From the NCBI RefSeq assembly GCF_041146395.1, contig NC_091012.1, positions 11,212,193 through 11,276,192 on the forward strand: DNA of 64,000 nucleotides, in the 5' to 3' direction. The notes beneath the pieces are model-generated. The model saw only the letters and a program-made list of their open reading frames with translations. It was not told the origin of the DNA and made no database searches. The translations under genes and the position numbers were made by a program. Source of the stretch: Eulemur rufifrons (lineage: Eukaryota > Chordata > Mammalia > Primates > Lemuridae). Positions 52,236 to 62,880 of the stretch are shown in pieces (within the stretch, counting starts at the first letter, position 1; every line of letters begins with the position of its first letter).

Positions 52236-52708
52236 CTGTGGGACAGGGCCCCACCTCACTCTTCACTGAGCACCTCCACATCTTTATCATGTGCCCTAAA
52301 ACCTGATAATCCTTCCACAGTCTCTGTGGGTTGAGAAGTAGGGAGGTCAGTAAGTCAGCATCCATCACAGGCAACTCTCAAAGGTTAATTTTGGGACAGG
52401 CTTTTTGGATTTGTGTATTTTTTTTTTTTTAGGACAAGACACAGACAAGGGGCCCATTAGGTCTCTGAAAACTCATAATGCAGTAGTCATATCCACACCC
52501 ATTATGAACAGAAACACAAGGAAAATGTGCCAAAAGGTGTAAGAATGATAATAATCCAGCTGAATTTATCGGCTCAGATTACAGATGCTGAATAAATTCT
52601 ACAGAACACAGTGGAACCCCGGGATGACTGACGTAAGGTAGAGGGGAGGTTCCCCTTTCCAGCTGCACTCTTTGCTTCCTCTAGAATTAGCAGTCACTTA
52701 GGTTAGCA

Positions 52709-53056
52709 TTTTTTGTTTGTTTGTTTTGTTTGTTTGTTTGTTTGAGGCAGAGTCTCACTCTGTTGCCCGGGCTAGAGTGCCATGACATCAGCATAGCTCA
52801 CAGCAACCTCAAACTCCTGGGCTCAAACAATCCTCCTGCCTCAGCCTCCCAAGTAGCTGGGACTACAGGCATATACCACTATGTCTGGCTAATTTTTTTA
52901 TATTTTTAGTTGCCTGGCCAAATTTCTTTCTATTTTTTAGTAGAGACAAGGTCTCACTCTTGCTCAGGCTGATTTTGAACTCCTGAGCTCAAACAACCTT
53001 CCCACCTCGGCCTCCCAGAGTGCTAGTATTACAGGCATGAGCCACTGCGCCCGGCC
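52709..53056 (-). mobile_element. Alu SINE, antisense
   Basis: (TTTG)n-modified T tail, then 'gaggcagagtctcactctgt', the strepsirrhine linker, and the end 'gagccactgcgcccggcc'. No clean target duplication was found. Confidence 0.93.
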
Positions 53057-53590
53057 CTAGAAATGGTTCTAATCAATTCTAAACAATCACATTTGATCTA
53101 ATCATCTCTCTCACTTTCAAGATAGGAAAGTATATTTTATTTTGTTTTGACTTTTTCTCTACATTGTCATTTTATAACCTATGTGTGTATCTAATACAAT
53201 CTAATATATTTAACATTAGTCATTCCTAAGTATCTGAGAAATTATAAGATCTATGTATATAAATTTAAAACTATATATTATTTTCTTCATGTGCAAAAGG
53301 TATACGTGTGTCAATATGTGGTCTGTTTAATTCTGGATCTTGAAATATGGGCAATGTCTTAAATACTTCTGCATGGGAATTGAGCCAGAAATCATATGGA
53401 GATGAGTCTCCTGCATTCCTGTCCCTGTGACCCCTGGGTTTGATATCCTGCTTTACAACACAATGACAAGACCCCCTAAAGCATCTCCCCTCATCTGTTT
53501 CTAAGTCCCCAGTGCAATCGCAACCTCAAACATTCCTTACTGAGGCTATGATGAGTGGCAGAAAGGAGAAATATCTTCAGCCACACCTGC

Positions 53591-53600
53591 TTATAAAAGG
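53591..53600 (+). promoter_or_regulatory. TATA-like element
   Basis: TTATAAAAGG lies about 75 bp before an ATG (53673) that opens a 43-codon frame starting MDLRTEDPDPYSTSIQC and ending at 53804. The spacing would allow a transcript start near 53620. This is a motif match only. Confidence 0.3.
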
Positions 53601-54043
53601 AAGATCCAGCAGAACAACACACACTCTGAATCTGGACATGTAAGAGAGGGGACTTTTCACTTGAGCTTCAACATGGATTTGAGAACTGAAGACCCAGACC
53701 CCTATTCCACCTCTATCCAATGCCCCACTGACCAGCCCCTTTCCAACAGATCTGCTTTACAGAAAAAGGCCCAGAGAAAGAGGAGAAATCATTTAAATAG
53801 ATAAGACACTCAATTTCCATTCCAGTGAGAACCACATCCCAAGGCAAGGCAAGGCCTTGGGCTGTTCATATAGAGGCTGGAAAGAAGGGTAAAGTTAGGA
53901 ATAATGAGTGTGTGTCTTTTGTAGCATTTTATTCTGAGATTGGAGATGGGAAATGGCTTGTAGCCATCAAGGGGCTTTGATAAATGTAGCCATGATCCCC
54001 CGATCTGTATTTTTCCTCTTCTCTTTTGACACTGGCTGAGCAG

Positions 54044-54570
54044 CCTCAGTTGAGAGAATGTCCCACAAATATGCATCACAGATAGACTATGGGACTCTGC
54101 GCTTCATGACAGCTGAGTCACCTAATCTTCCTTTTGCTCCAAGATCAAAGCCCAATGCAAATGAAAAGAAGAATTCCAAGGAAAACAAGCTCAGAGCCGG
54201 AAACAGCACTGCTAGATCAGGTAAGTGTTGGCTCTTCCAGATGAGGACGGACAGGGGACAGATTAACAGTCTCCCCTGGAAAGGGAATTGGGAGCACTTT
54301 GGCAGCCAGGGCCTCTCAGATCCTGGACTCTGGAGAATGGAGGAGAACCAAGTTCTGGTGACTCCTTCAGCTCCTGATTACCCAGGAGGTACTAGGGCTT
54401 CTAAGGTGTTTGGTTGGTTGGAGGCACTCACTCAAACTCTCATTTTATCCACAGAATCACAGTCTAGTTCATGTGGGGAAACTCCAGGAAGAGGAAAATT
54501 AATTGCAAGGACAGCTGCCAAGATAGAGCAGTGGGTAGAATTTTGCTTTTTTGCCCCAAAGGGCAAATAA
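54044..54570 (+). pseudogene. Candidate exons of an unidentified host gene, plus strand
   Basis: 54044-54220 is open in frame (MSHKYASQIDYGTLRFM near its start) and ends in a strong donor (GATCAG then GTAAGTG); an AG acceptor precedes it. 54455-54530 follows a good acceptor (TTTTATCCACAG) and continues in the same phase (SSSCGETPGRGKLIART), with a weak donor GCA-GTGGGT. A further segment at 54812 fits in phase. The composition is hydrophilic and lysine-rich, with no domain I recognise. It may be a small host gene, now probably broken by a LINE-1, or a chance set of signals. Confidence 0.4.
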
Positions 54571-54811
54571 GCAGGTAGCTTATTCAGGACTTGGACAGAA
54601 AGAGTGTTTCTCAGTGGCCGAGAGGATTTTAGCACCCCACATTTAGAGAGCACTCAGAAGAGGTTCAGCTTTGTGTCATTAGGGAGAATGAGTGGGTCAG
54701 GAAGCAGGAGGAGTGCATCGGGGTTCACCTGAAGGTGCGTGGGGAGGCTCCAGAATGAGCATCCTTGGGCACTGTTCTGCTGAGTCTGTCACTCACATGT
54801 TTCCTGCACAG

Positions 54812-54853
54812 AGAAGATGAGCACAGCTTGGCTTTGGAAAAGAAAGCAAAGGC
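54812..54853 (+). pseudogene. Candidate exon, left part, split by a LINE-1
   Basis: Begins after an acceptor (TTTCCTGCACAG) and reads EDEHSLALEKKAK. The reading frame would continue at 56559-56607 (SDIAHSREIEETCDPV), ending in a GTGGTAGG donor-like site, if the LINE-1 between them is removed with one copy of its target duplication. Confidence 0.4.
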
Positions 54854-56545
54854 AGTAAGTGATCTACAGATTGAATGCAATCCCTATTAAACTACCAACA
54901 TCATTCTTCACAGACGTAGAGAAAATAATTATACACTTTGTATGGAATCAGAGAAGACCCCATATAGCAAAAGCAATTTTAAGCAATAAAAACAAAATGG
55001 GAGGTATTAATTTGCCAGACTTCAAACTACACTACAAGGCTGTGGTTCTTAAAACAGCCTGGTACTGGCACAAGTGCAGGGACACAGACCACTGGAACAT
55101 AACAGAAAATCCAAATATAAAACCATCCTTATATAGACACCTAATTTTTGACAAAGCAGGCAAGAGCATACTCTGGGGACAAGAATCCCTATTCAATAAA
55201 TGGTGCTGGGAAAATTGGTTAGCCACATGTAGAAGACTGAAACAGGACCCACAGCTTTCACCTCTCACAAAAATCAAATCATGGTGGATAACAGACTTAA
55301 ACCTTAGGTGTGAAATGATTAGAATTCTAGAAGAAAATGTAGGAAAGACTCTTACAGACATTGGCCTAGGCAAAGAATTTATGAAGAAGACCCCTAAGGC
55401 AATCACAGCAGCAACAAAAATAAATGAATGGCACATGATTAAATTAAAAAGCTTCTGGACAGCCAAAGAAACAGTCATGAGAATAAACAGACCACCTACA
55501 GAATGGGAAAAAATTTTTGCATACTACACATCAGATAAAGGACTGATAACAAGAATCTATTTAGAACTCAGGAAAATCAGCAAGAAAAAATCAAGCAACC
55601 CTATCAAAAAGTGGGCAAAGGACATGAATAGAAATTTCTCGAAAGAAGATATAAGAATGGCTAACAAACATATGAAAAAATGCTCAACATCCCTAATCAT
55701 CAGGGAAATGCAAATCAAAACCACAACGAGATATCACTTAACCCCAGTGAGAATGGCCTTTATCAAAAAATCCCAAAACAACACATGTTGGCGTGGATGT
55801 GGAGAGACAGGAATACTCATACACTGCTGGTGGGACTGCAAACTAGTGCAACCCCTGTGGAAAGCATTATGGAAATATCTTAAACAGATTCAAGTAGACC
55901 TGCCATTCGATCCAGCAATCCCATTATTGGGCATATACCCAAAGGAAAAAAGGTCATTCTATAACAAAGACACATGTACCCGAATGTTTATAGCAGCACA
56001 ACTCACAATTGCAAAGATGTGGAAACAACCCAAATGCCCATCAATACATGACTGCATTAGTAAAGTGTGGTATATGTATACCATGGAATATTACTCATCT
56101 ATAAGAAATAATCAAGATATAACATCTCTATGGTTCTCCTGGAGAGAGTTGGAACCCATTATATTAAGTGAAGTATCCCAAGAATGGAAAAACAAGCATC
56201 AGATGTACTCACCAGAAAATTGGTTTCCCTGATCATCACCTAAATACACATCTGGGAACGATACCAATCGATATCAGACTGAGGTGGGGGGAGGGGGGAG
56301 GGGATGAGTGTATGCCCACATAATGAGTGCATTGCTCACCGTTTGGGAAATGGTCACTCTTGAAGGTGCTGACTCGGGGAGGGGGGTGGGGAAGGGAGGG
56401 ATATATACCTACATGATGGGTGCAACTCACACTGTCTGGGGAACGGACACGCCTGGAGCTTTGACTTGGGGGGACAGGCGGTACATGGGCAACGTATGTA
56501 ACCTGAAATTCTGTATCCCCATAATAAGATGAAATAAAAAAAAAA
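54854..56545 (+). mobile_element. Young sense LINE-1, ORF2 C-terminal half and 3' UTR
   Basis: 5'-truncated LINE-1 with the target duplication AGAAAGCAAAGGC (54841-54853) against AGAAACCAAAGGC (56546-56558), one mismatch. The 3' UTR (56233-56530) contains a G-rich tract at 56285-56300 and ends in an A-tail. It is one of three closely related young copies in this window. Confidence 0.95.
54859..56232 (+). CDS. LINE-1 ORF2 protein, C-terminal fragment (open)
   Basis: A 457-codon uninterrupted frame covers the ORF2 region after the RT core. It opens with [20 protein letters not shown] and [15 protein letters not shown], and includes the zinc knuckle C310-X3-C314-X7-H322-X4-C327 (CWRGCGETG...HCWWDC). 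It ends MYSPENWFP, the normal ORF2 C-terminus. The endonuclease and RT catalytic parts are missing through 5' truncation, so it cannot retrotranspose. The first codon is not a natural start. The absence of stops shows recent insertion. Confidence 0.9.
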   Translation: MIYRLNAIPIKLPTSFFTDVEKIIIHFVWNQRRPHIAKAILSNKNKMGGINLPDFKLHYKAVVLKTAWYWHKCRDTDHWNITENPNIKPSLYRHLIFDKAGKSILWGQESLFNKWCWENWLATCRRLKQDPQLSPLTKIKSWWITDLNLRCEMIRILEENVGKTLTDIGLGKEFMKKTPKAITAATKINEWHMIKLKSFWTAKETVMRINRPPTEWEKIFAYYTSDKGLITRIYLELRKISKKKSSNPIKKWAKDMNRNFSKEDIRMANKHMKKCSTSLIIREMQIKTTTRYHLTPVRMAFIKKSQNNTCWRGCGETGILIHCWWDCKLVQPLWKALWKYLKQIQVDLPFDPAIPLLGIYPKEKRSFYNKDTCTRMFIAAQLTIAKMWKQPKCPSIHDCISKVWYMYTMEYYSSIRNNQDITSLWFSWRELEPIILSEVSQEWKNKHQMYSPENWFP

Positions 56546-56558
56546 AGAAACCAAAGGC

Positions 56559-56962
56559 CTCTGACATTGCACACAGCAGGGAAATTGAGGAGACCTGTGA
56601 TCCTGTGGTAGGGGTCCACAGAGGGTGCATCAAGTGGCCCAAATCTCAGTTCCCAGATCACCTGCTGCCACTTCAAAAAAGACTGGTCACCTCCCTCCAT
56701 TCTATGTCTGAGCCATTTATCAGGACTTAGCTTTGGTGTGGACATGACAAGCACATTTTCCACTTATGTGGGAGCAGCTCTCTGAGCCCACCTGGGTGCA
56801 GGGGCCTGTGAGCACAGCAGTGCAGACCTAAGCCATGGCCACCCAGGTGGCCTTTATACTCCCTGCTGAGGGCTGGCTCACTACACTGCCTGATCCTAGG
56901 GATCCAGCCCTGGGTGGAGAAGCTCACAGCTCCTCCTAGCAGGGAGATGAGCTCACCCCTTC
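56559..56962 (+). other. Right part of the LINE-1-split exon and unassigned GC-medium sequence
   Basis: 56559-56607 continues the exon-like frame of 54812-54853 and ends at a donor-like GTAGGG. The rest up to 56962 has no recognised family. Confidence 0.3.
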
Positions 56963-57544
56963 TGTTGGGGTAGCCTAGTAATTTAGGGTGGCTTAGGGAT
57001 ATTGCTGGCCTAGCAACCCCTGTGGACGTGACAGTCTGCATGAGTGTGGCTAGTTTCCAAATATTAAGGACATTCCAAGGGCAGGAGGAACTGAAAACAA
57101 TACCTCACCTGGGGCAGAAAACTGCTCCAGGACTATTAGAAATGTCCAACCTTCTAGAAAACTAGCCTGGCCAGAATCCTCAATTTATGTTCCTATTTAG
57201 TTTTAGGCTAGAAACAGCTTTGCTGAGATCAATGTGTATCTAGGTATTTTAATCTATATAGTAATCTTTATAGCCTGATTGTATGACTTATACCCGAATG
57301 TTGTAATCATTATGGAAATCTTTAGAACTTGTTTGCTTATGGAATATCTTTAGAACATGTTTAATTGTATGATGCTTGATGATCTTTTGTTCTTGAGATG
57401 AATAAATATGAGTGAGGAATTAGTCTCGAGACTCCTGGTCTGCAAAGCCTTGAGTCCCCTGACCCCACTCTTTTCTCCTCTATTGTCTCTTTTCTTATTC
57501 CTGCATGACGCCCTGTCTTTGATGCCCTGTCTTTGACCCTGTCA
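56963..57544 (+). mobile_element. LTR of an ERV2 (betaretrovirus-like) element with start of its leader
   Basis: TGTTGGGG at 56963 and ...CTGTCA at 57544 give TG/CA ends. A polyadenylation signal lies near 57400 ('gatgaataaatatgag') and is followed by 'gagactcctggtctgcaaag' and a C/T-rich R-U5 region as in ERVK-like LTRs. Immediately after comes 'tggcacccttcccagga', a diverged primer-binding-site-like word. Up to about 57800 some leader or gag-like sequence may follow, without an open frame. Confidence 0.55.
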
Positions 57545-58468
57545 GCTGGGGAATTCCTGGCACCCTTCCCAGGATAAGAGATCATAGCCTGTCAGCGGAT
57601 CAGATGAGGCTTGAACTGGGGGCTCCCTTACCCTATTCAGCAGAGGATGCAGCTCTGGGAGCAGGACGAAAAACCTGCTGCTTCTCAGATTCTTCCAAAT
57701 GTCCAGCAGTAACAATTTTGGACACACTGTTAGTAAATTACAAGATCAGGGGAGGTCCTAGTAAAGGAACTTGAACAATATAATCAGAATGTTTAACTCG
57801 GAGTTTCCTTGATGGCTAAGATTACTGACAAGTTTTATAACTCATGTAATATGGCTGATGTCTTTTGGATGTTTTATGACATTCAATTCTTTATAATTAG
57901 AAACATATTAGAGTTTAATTATTTGTATGTGTTTTTATATTATAAAGAGTATCAAAAGGAATATATATTGATATTCTTTTTTAATTCAGAAAAAAATGTA
58001 GATCTTCACTTTCCCAGTCCCAGTCAATGGAGGACTGATATCCACTAACTTTTAATAGCATTCTCTAGGGAGAAATGTTTACATTTTTTTCAGTTTGATG
58101 AAATCATGGTGAAATATCCATGTCATTGTGGTTTCCTTTTCATTTTCTTTATATAAAATCTCAGCCAAGGTATGTAAAATGCTTACTGATAATATGTACT
58201 TTCTCTATGCTTTTCATATTGGTCACTAACAAAAAGGAAAAAATATTTATTCTCTACCTAGCTCATGTTCTTTGCCTAATTTTAACCTTTCTTCCATTTT
58301 ATGTTTCAATTGATCTTATGTTATTGTAGGATATTAATTCTAATATAGTGTTGAGCCTAAGAATATTGAGTTATAGAAATGCCCCCTGTATTTCTGGAGA
58401 CAGTATTTGATTTCAGAAGTCAAATAAGGCTTTGCCTTAAAGAAAAAATAAATGTGTAGTTCAAAAGC
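57545..58468. other. ERV leader remnant, then AT-rich sequence with no feature
   Basis: 57545-57790 is probably the decayed leader of the preceding ERV. From 57790 to 58468 I recognise nothing. Confidence 0.4.
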
Positions 58469-59320
58469 TGCCTCGTCTCAGGAGGGCATCTCCTTGGTCA
58501 GTAATAGCTGCACTTCAAAGAGACAGCTGTAAACTGGGCCTATGGTTCTCACCTGTTTTCAAAGACAAGGCAGGCCTCCCTTAGAACCAAAAGGTTGCCT
58601 GAGCTGACAGGCAAGGACCCCCAGAGATGAGAGCTGATGAGATAGATATGCTAATGCCCAAGCTGGGCCCAGAAGGAACCATGTGGTTAAAGTAATTAAC
58701 ACAAAGCACAGCTCATGTTGACTTCTGAGATCATCTCTGTCTCCAAGAACACAATCATCGGAGCCAAGATGTCTCTGTTTTTTGCTAAAGTAATAGCCTT
58801 ATCATAAAACTTAGAAGTTTGCCCCAAGAAGAATTTATAACTCATTGTTCCCTTAGTTAGAGTTAGTTAAAGGATCTGTAGTAGCCTTTTAGGAGACTTT
58901 GACCCTAAAGCAAACTGCCTGTTAGTATGAAAATCCCGTTGCCCTTGGCAACTGGAGCCTGTATCTACCCTATATAATACCTGTGTGGAGTTTCAGTTGA
59001 GGATATATTTTATGCAGGTAAAAATATATCTGTCCGGATACCCTCCTTTATCTATTTTCATAAACCTTTACTTTATAAACTATATCTTTGGCTCTGTGTA
59101 TTATTATTGCCATTACTTTATTTTTTATTTCTGTTTCCTACTATTTTTTTCATCCTTTGTGATGACCCCTGCCTGAGAGACCTGATCGGAAGAAAAAACC
59201 TCTTTACAGGGAGCGTAGCTAACTCCCTGCAAACTGGTGTAGTCAACTTAGAGATCTGATCAGAAAAAAGAGAAAAAAACTTCTTTGCAGGGAGCATTGC
59301 TAACTCCCAGCACCCTTTCA
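58469..59320 (+). mobile_element. ERV LTR with duplicated 3' segment
   Basis: TG at 58469 and CA at 59320 could be the ends. A TATA-like 'accctatataatacc' is near 58968. The last 147 bp are two copies of a 73-bp unit (59174-59246 and 59248-59320) sharing 'agacctgatcggaagaaaa' and 'gcagggagcattgctaactc'-like words. No retroviral genes adjoin it. Family not determined. Confidence 0.5.
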
Positions 59321-59339
59321 GTATTTACGTTCTCTAAAA

Positions 59340-60840
59340 TACATTAAATCAATCAAAAGACATATTTTGTCTGAGTAAATTGAAGAAATATGATCCAACT
59401 CTATGTTTTCTACAAAAGACCTACTTTTTTGGGGTGGGGGACAGAGTCTCACTCCGTTGCCTGGCTTAAAATGCCATGACATCAGCCTAGCTCACAGCAA
59501 CCTCAAACTCCTGGGCTCAAGTAATCCTCCTGCCTCAGCCTCCTGAGTAGCTGGGACTACAGGCATGTGCCACCATGCCCAGCTGATTTTTTCTATATAT
59601 TTCTAGTTATTCATCTAATTTCTTTCTATTTTTAGTAGAGACAGGGTCTCGCTCTTGCTCAGGCTGGTATCAAATTCCTGAGCTCAAACAATCCACCCTC
59701 CTTGGCCTCCCAGAGTGCTAGGATTACAGGAGTGAGCCACCACACCCAGCAAAAGGTTTACTTTAGATGTAAGGGCACAGAGGATTGTAAGTAGAAGAAT
59801 TGAAAAAAGTTATTGAATGCAATGTCAAATACTCCCACATTGACAAAATATATGTTACATCAAAAATTGTCATAGGGGATAGCAAAGGGCATTATATAAT
59901 GATCAAAAAGTCCATTAATCAGGAAGCTATCACAAGTATTAATCCATATGCATCTACCATTACAGCTCCCAAATATATGAAGCAACTTTTTACAGAATTG
60001 AAGCAAGAATCAGACAATATCACAAGAACAGTAGTATAATTTGATACCACCCTTTCAATAATGAAAAGAAGTCAAGAGACAACAGAACAAAATGAAACAG
60101 AAGATGTGAACACTATAGATTACACCTAAAAGTCTTATACTGAACTCTCCACTCTACACACTATTTTTAAGCAAACATAGCACATTATAGCAGATAGACA
60201 ACCTGCTAAGCCACAAAACAAGTCTCAACAAATTTAAGCACATAAAAATCACACAAAGTATTGTTTCTGACTACAATAGAATAAAACTAGAAGTAAAAAT
60301 CAAAAGGAAAGTGATATGTCCACAACTATGTGGAAATTAAACAAAAAACTACTGAAAACATTTTTTTTTTCAAAAGCTAAAAGATTTAATATTATTAATA
60401 TGTCAATGCTACCCAAAGTGATCTACAGATTTGATGAAATCTCTGTCAAAATACCAATGCAAATTTTTACAGAAGTGTTAAAATATTCTAAAATTTCTAT
60501 GGGATCTCAAAAGATTAAAAAAAAAACCAGAAGAAACAATATCGTAATAGAAAAACACAGAAGCAACGGATTTTCTGATTTCAAAACATATTACAAAGCT
60601 ATGTTATTCAAAACAGTGTGGTGCTGGCATAAAGACAGACAAATAGATGATTAAATAGATTTAAAAGCCCAGAAATAAACACTCATGTATAATAAATATA
60701 TTGACAACTGATTCTCAGCAATTCTCACCAGAACTTCACAGTGAGGAAAGGACAATCTCTTCAATAAATAAGGTTAGGAATACTGGAAATCCAAACTGGA
60801 CAAATTAAAAGTTGGACCTTACCTTGTACTATACACATAC
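59340..60840 (+). mobile_element. Old sense LINE-1 (ORF2), interrupted by an Alu
   Basis: Before the Alu, 59340-59425 continues in the same orientation as 59751 onward. EN-to-RT-like text is present ('aatccatatgcatctaccat') and then a C-terminal part ('caatgctacccaaagtgatc', 'gtgtggtgctggcataaaga'). Frames are short and broken. Confidence 0.75.
59426..59750 (-). mobile_element. Alu SINE, antisense, older
   Basis: 'acagagtctcactccgttgc', 'cagcctagctcacagcaacc' and the end 'gagccaccacacccagc' identify an antisense Alu with its CpGs decayed. The flanks 'aaaagacctactttt' and 'aaaaggtttacttta' look like a diverged target duplication. Confidence 0.92.
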
Positions 60841-60849
60841 AAGAACTCA

Positions 60850-61350
60850 AAATAGAGTGACTTATTTTTTGTAGCCTTTCTAAACTGAATTTTAACATTT
60901 CTATTTTAGTTTACTGTTAGTGTAGAGAAGTACTATTAGTTTTTATGTTGATTTTGTATTCTGTAACTTTACTGATTTTTTAAGAGTTCTAACAATTTTG
61001 GGGGTGTGTGTAGTTTTTTAGGTTATTTTTTTAAATATAAGATCACTTTGTCTGCAAACAGGGACAATTTGTCTTCTCACTTTCCAGTTTAAATGATTTT
61101 AATTCTTTCTCCTCTTTTTCTCACAATGGCTCCCAATACTATGTTGAATAGGACTGGTGAAAACAGGTATCCTTGTCTTGTTGGAAATGTCAGGGAAAAA
61201 GCTTGCAGCATTTCCCTGCTCATTATGTTATCATTTTTTTATATATATGGCCTTTATTGTGTTGATATACATACCTTGTATATCTAATTTGTTTAGTGCT
61301 TTTATTATAAAGGAATGTTGTCAAATGCTTTTTCTGCATCTACAATAGCT
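60850..61350 (-). mobile_element. Old antisense LINE-1 ORF2 piece
   Basis: 'caatactatgttgaatagga' and 'atgctttttctgcatctaca' are complemented RT-region text. It abuts sense pieces on both sides, so this area is rearranged or is a further inversion. Confidence 0.75.
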
Positions 61351-62160
61351 GTAAAAAATTAAGATATATAGCAATAAACTTAAAAAGCTGAAAGATGTAG
61401 ATACTAAAAACTATAAAATAGGGATGAAGAAATTGAAATACTCATGAATAAATGGAAAGTTACCTTTTTTAATGGATTTGAAAAATAATTTTTAAATGGC
61501 CATACTACCCAAAGTGATGTACAACTTCAATGTAATTTCTATCAAAATACCAATGACATTCATCACAGAAATTTTAAAAAATTCCTAAAAATGTATATGA
61601 AACTAGAAAATATCCTAAATAGCGAAAGCAATCCTGAGCAAAAAGAACAAACGTGAAGTCACAGTATATGACTTCAAAATTTACTAAAAAGCTATAGTAA
61701 CCAAACAGCATGGTACTGGCATACAAACATGGATGGATCTGAAGGACATAATGTTAAGTGGAATAAGCCAGAAACAAAAAGACAAATACTGTATGATTGT
61801 ACTCATGTGTGGTATGTTTAAAAAAAAGTTGAGATCATAGAAGCAGAAAGTAGAACAATGGTTACCAGAGACTAAGGGAAGGGGACGATGAGGTGAGGTT
61901 GGTTAACAGGTACAAAATTACAATTAGAAAGAAGAAACAAGTTTTGGTTTTCTATTGCATAGTAAGATGAAAATGGTTAAGAGTAAGGTATTGTATATTA
62001 CAAAATAGTTAGAAGACCAGCTTGTGGATATTTTCACCACGAAGAAATAATAAATGCATGAGGTAATGAATACACTAAATATCATGATTTCATTATTATA
62101 CAACATATATATGTGAAACATCAAATTGTATCCTGTAAATATGCACAATTATAAGTGTGA
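61351..62160 (+). mobile_element. Old sense LINE-1, ORF2 end and 3' UTR
   Basis: 'ggccatactacccaaagtga', 'agcatggtactggcatacaa' and 'gataatgttaagtg'-like text identify LINE-1. The 3' UTR form ('ggttaccagagactaaggga') is that of older mammalian subfamilies. Confidence 0.8.
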
Positions 62161-62880
62161 GTTAAAAACATAGACAAAGAATTAAATGTAAGACCTAAAC
62201 TCCTAGAAGCATATATAAAAGGAAAGCTTCATTACAATTACCCTTTGTAATGATTTCTTGGATATAATATCAAAGTTATCACACAACAAAAGCAAGAATA
62301 CAGACATGGTACTACATCAGTGTATCCAAAATATCTCAAACTTATTCAAAGCAAAACATGGAATAGATATTTGCACATTTGCAAACATTGCAGCATTATT
62401 TACTAAAGACAATACCTGGAAACAAACAAAATGTCCCTTTATCAATGAGTAAATAAAGAAATGTGGCATATACATGTAATGGAATATTATTTAGCCTTAA
62501 AAATGTTCATCTTGACACATATTACAGCAAGGACAAAATGTTGAGGATAATATGTTAAGTAAATCAAAGCAGTCAGAAAGAAACAGTTACTGTATTATTA
62601 TATTATTATATTATATTATTATATTATTATTATTATAAAGTATGTGAAGTAGTCAAACTCACGGAAAGAGAAAGTAAAGTGATGTTTTTCAGGAGCTAGA
62701 GAGAGGTAGAAAGAATCATTTCTTGTTTAATGGCTATTCACTTTTAGTTTAATAAGATAAAAATGATCTAGAAATATGCTGAAAAACTAAGTGAATATAC
62801 TTAACACTACTAAACTGTATACTTAAAAATGTTTGATATAACAATTTTATGTATTTTACCACAATTAAAAATTTGGCTAC
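62161..62880 (+). mobile_element. Second old sense LINE-1 3' piece
   Basis: 'taagacctaaactcctagaa' and 'catgtaatggaatattattt' restart ORF2 sequence after the preceding element has already ended, so this is a separate copy or duplication. A (TTA)n array lies at about 62593-62637. Confidence 0.7.
62593..62637. repeat. (ATT)n-rich microsatellite
   Basis: About 45 bp of interrupted TTA/ATT repeats within a LINE-1. Confidence 0.85.

Noticed and set aside
53810..54079. 89-codon minus-strand frame overlapping the candidate exon
   Set aside because: No splice or promoter support and no recognisable domain; it overlaps a better-supported plus-strand exon.
55032..55478. Long minus-strand frames across young LINE-1s (also 39871-40338 and 50715-51098)
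   Set aside because: They are antisense shadows of LINE-1 ORF2. They recur in each copy with identical wording and follow ORF2 codon structure.
62593..62637. Repeat array resembling CRISPR or satellite
   Set aside because: It is a short ATT microsatellite inside a LINE-1, with no spacer structure. The organism is a mammal.
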